Assembly: GCF_008033135.1 (NCBI RefSeq)
Contig: NZ_CP041335.1
Span: forward strand, 2,113,925-2,177,924
Direction: 5' to 3'
Source: Chitinolyticbacter meiyuanensis
GTDB lineage: Bacteria > Pseudomonadota > Gammaproteobacteria > Burkholderiales > Chitinibacteraceae
DNA: 64,000 bases
The notes under the pieces were generated by a model, which did no database searches, had not been told where the DNA came from, and worked only from the letters and a program-made list of their open reading frames with translations. The first letter of the stretch is position 1; each line of letters starts with the position of its first letter. Made by a program: the position numbers and the translations under genes. Shown in pieces: positions 63,273 through 64,000 of this stretch.

Positions 63273-64000
63273 TTATTGCGAAACAGACGAATTTGGAACA
63301 CTTTGTGCCTGGGTTGCCGCCTGCTGCGCCGCGGCCAACACCCCAGCCGGGTCGTAGCGGTCTTCCCGCTTGATGTTGCCGGCGTTATCGATCACGGAAT
63401 AATCAATGCGGCTGCCATTGCTGTGATCGATGCCGATCAAGCGGTGGGCCGGGTCATAGCGGTACTGCAGCCAACTCTGATCGGGGAAGGTCACCTTCTC
63501 CAGCAAGCCCGTCGGCTTGTAGGCGAACTGGGTCAGTTCACCGCCGGTGGTGCGGGTCTTGAGCCGTTGTCGTAGGTCGTAGGTGAAGGTCGTGGTCACG
63601 CCATTGGGGGCGATCTGGGTCAGCACATTGCCGTGTGGGTCATAGCTGGTGAACTGAGTCACCAGACCGACCGGATCGGTCACCGTCGCCAGGTTGCCCT
63701 GGGCGTCGTAGGTATAGTGGGTCACCTTGCCGCGGGCATCGGTGGCGGTCTGCAGCAGGCCGTTGGGGAAGTAGCTCCACGATTCGCTGCGGCTGACGCC
63801 GTCGGCGGTGACCTTCTTCTGGGTGAGCAGGCCCTTGGTAGGGTCGTAGGTGAACTCGGTAACCCGGCCCGGTTCGGTAATCGTGGCGGGCAGGCGGAAG
63901 GTGGGGTGCCAGGAGGTGGTGATGGTGCGGGCCTGCGGCGTGCCGCCGGCCTCGGTGCGACTTGTTTCGAGGTTGCGGCTCAGCTCGTAGACGTAGCTGG
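63273..64000 (-). CDS. Second Rhs N-terminal module, partial (cut by right window edge)
   Basis: The minus-strand frame is open to the window edge and ends at 63273 with AAQQAATQAQSVPNSSVSQ. Its sequence is nearly identical to the end of the next module (61,171-61,960), including FTSYDPHGNVLTQIAPNGV and YRYDPAHRLIGIDHSNGSR. It is 29 bases upstream of the following start. It is a tandem duplicate of the N-module; its N-terminus lies outside the window. Confidence 0.85.
   Translation of the reverse strand, partial: SYVYELSRNLETSRTEAGGTPQARTITTSWHPTFRLPATITEPGRVTEFTYDPTKGLLTQKKVTADGVSRSESWSYFPNGLLQTATDARGKVTHYTYDAQGNLATVTDPVGLVTQFTSYDPHGNVLTQIAPNGVTTTFTYDLRQRLKTRTTGGELTQFAYKPTGLLEKVTFPDQSWLQYRYDPAHRLIGIDHSNGSRIDYSVIDNAGNIKREDRYDPAGVLAAAQQAATQAQSVPNSSVSQ
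63296..64000. repeat. Direct repeat, copy 2, in Rhs module genes
   Basis: Second copy of the repeat starting at 61,190; it reaches the window edge and probably continues. Divergence rises toward the right edge, where the proteins read PQVRTVTTTWHP and PQARTITTSWHP. Confidence 0.85.

Overview
The window looks like a piece of a GC-rich betaproteobacterial chromosome, most likely from a chitin-degrading member of the Neisseriales (Chitinibacteraceae-like). This is inferred from two secreted family 18 chitinases, an sdhCDAB-sdhE-gltA-sucAB-lpd-sucCD gene train, hrcA, nadK, recN and tadA in betaproteobacterial style, and a DUF3460 protein. No database search was possible, so the assignment is by gene content only.

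Bases 1-9,850 form an iron and oxidative-stress island. A minus-strand run (OrfX-like protein, manganese superoxide dismutase, ZIP metal transporter, FecI, FecR, DUF4198, DUF3649, PepSY membrane protein) is followed by a zinc metallopeptidase, GhrA, a DUF2459 protein, bacterioferritin-associated ferredoxin and two bacterioferritin subunits. Four Fur-box-like palindromes lie at the promoters. The TonB-dependent receptor expected after fecIR is reduced to a scar of about 90 bases.

Bases 9,900-25,200 hold housekeeping and metabolic genes: an inositol-phosphatase family enzyme, DUF3460, a chemoreceptor, a truncated haemoglobin, hrcA, nadK, recN, tadA, two chitinases, pflA/pflB and mdh. Bases 25,400-39,120 are a nearly complete TCA-cycle block headed by a GntR regulator. 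Bases 39,480-44,935 carry class Ia ribonucleotide reductase, with two related exported proteins inserted between nrdA and nrdB and tandem NrdR boxes upstream.

Nine bases after the nrdB stop the character changes. A transposon end with three tandem repeats of about 21 bp, likely transposase-binding sites, opens an AT-richer accessory region. It carries a three-gene defence module: a large kinase-like sensor, a lone receiver, and a receiver fused to a nucleoside-phosphorylase domain. The architecture matches Detocs, the defensive two-component system that destroys ATP during phage infection. Two hypothetical genes follow, then a Tn7-like transposition operon (TnsA, TnsB, TnsC, TnsD/TniQ). The far end of the element was not found.

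From 57,740 to the right edge lies an Rhs/YD-repeat polymorphic toxin locus on the minus strand. It has a displaced Rhs remnant with a nonsense codon, an immunity-like gene, a secreted Rhs core with a C-terminal toxin domain, and two tandem, partly near-identical secreted Rhs N-modules, the last running off the window. The right part of the window is therefore a defence and competition island beside nrdB.
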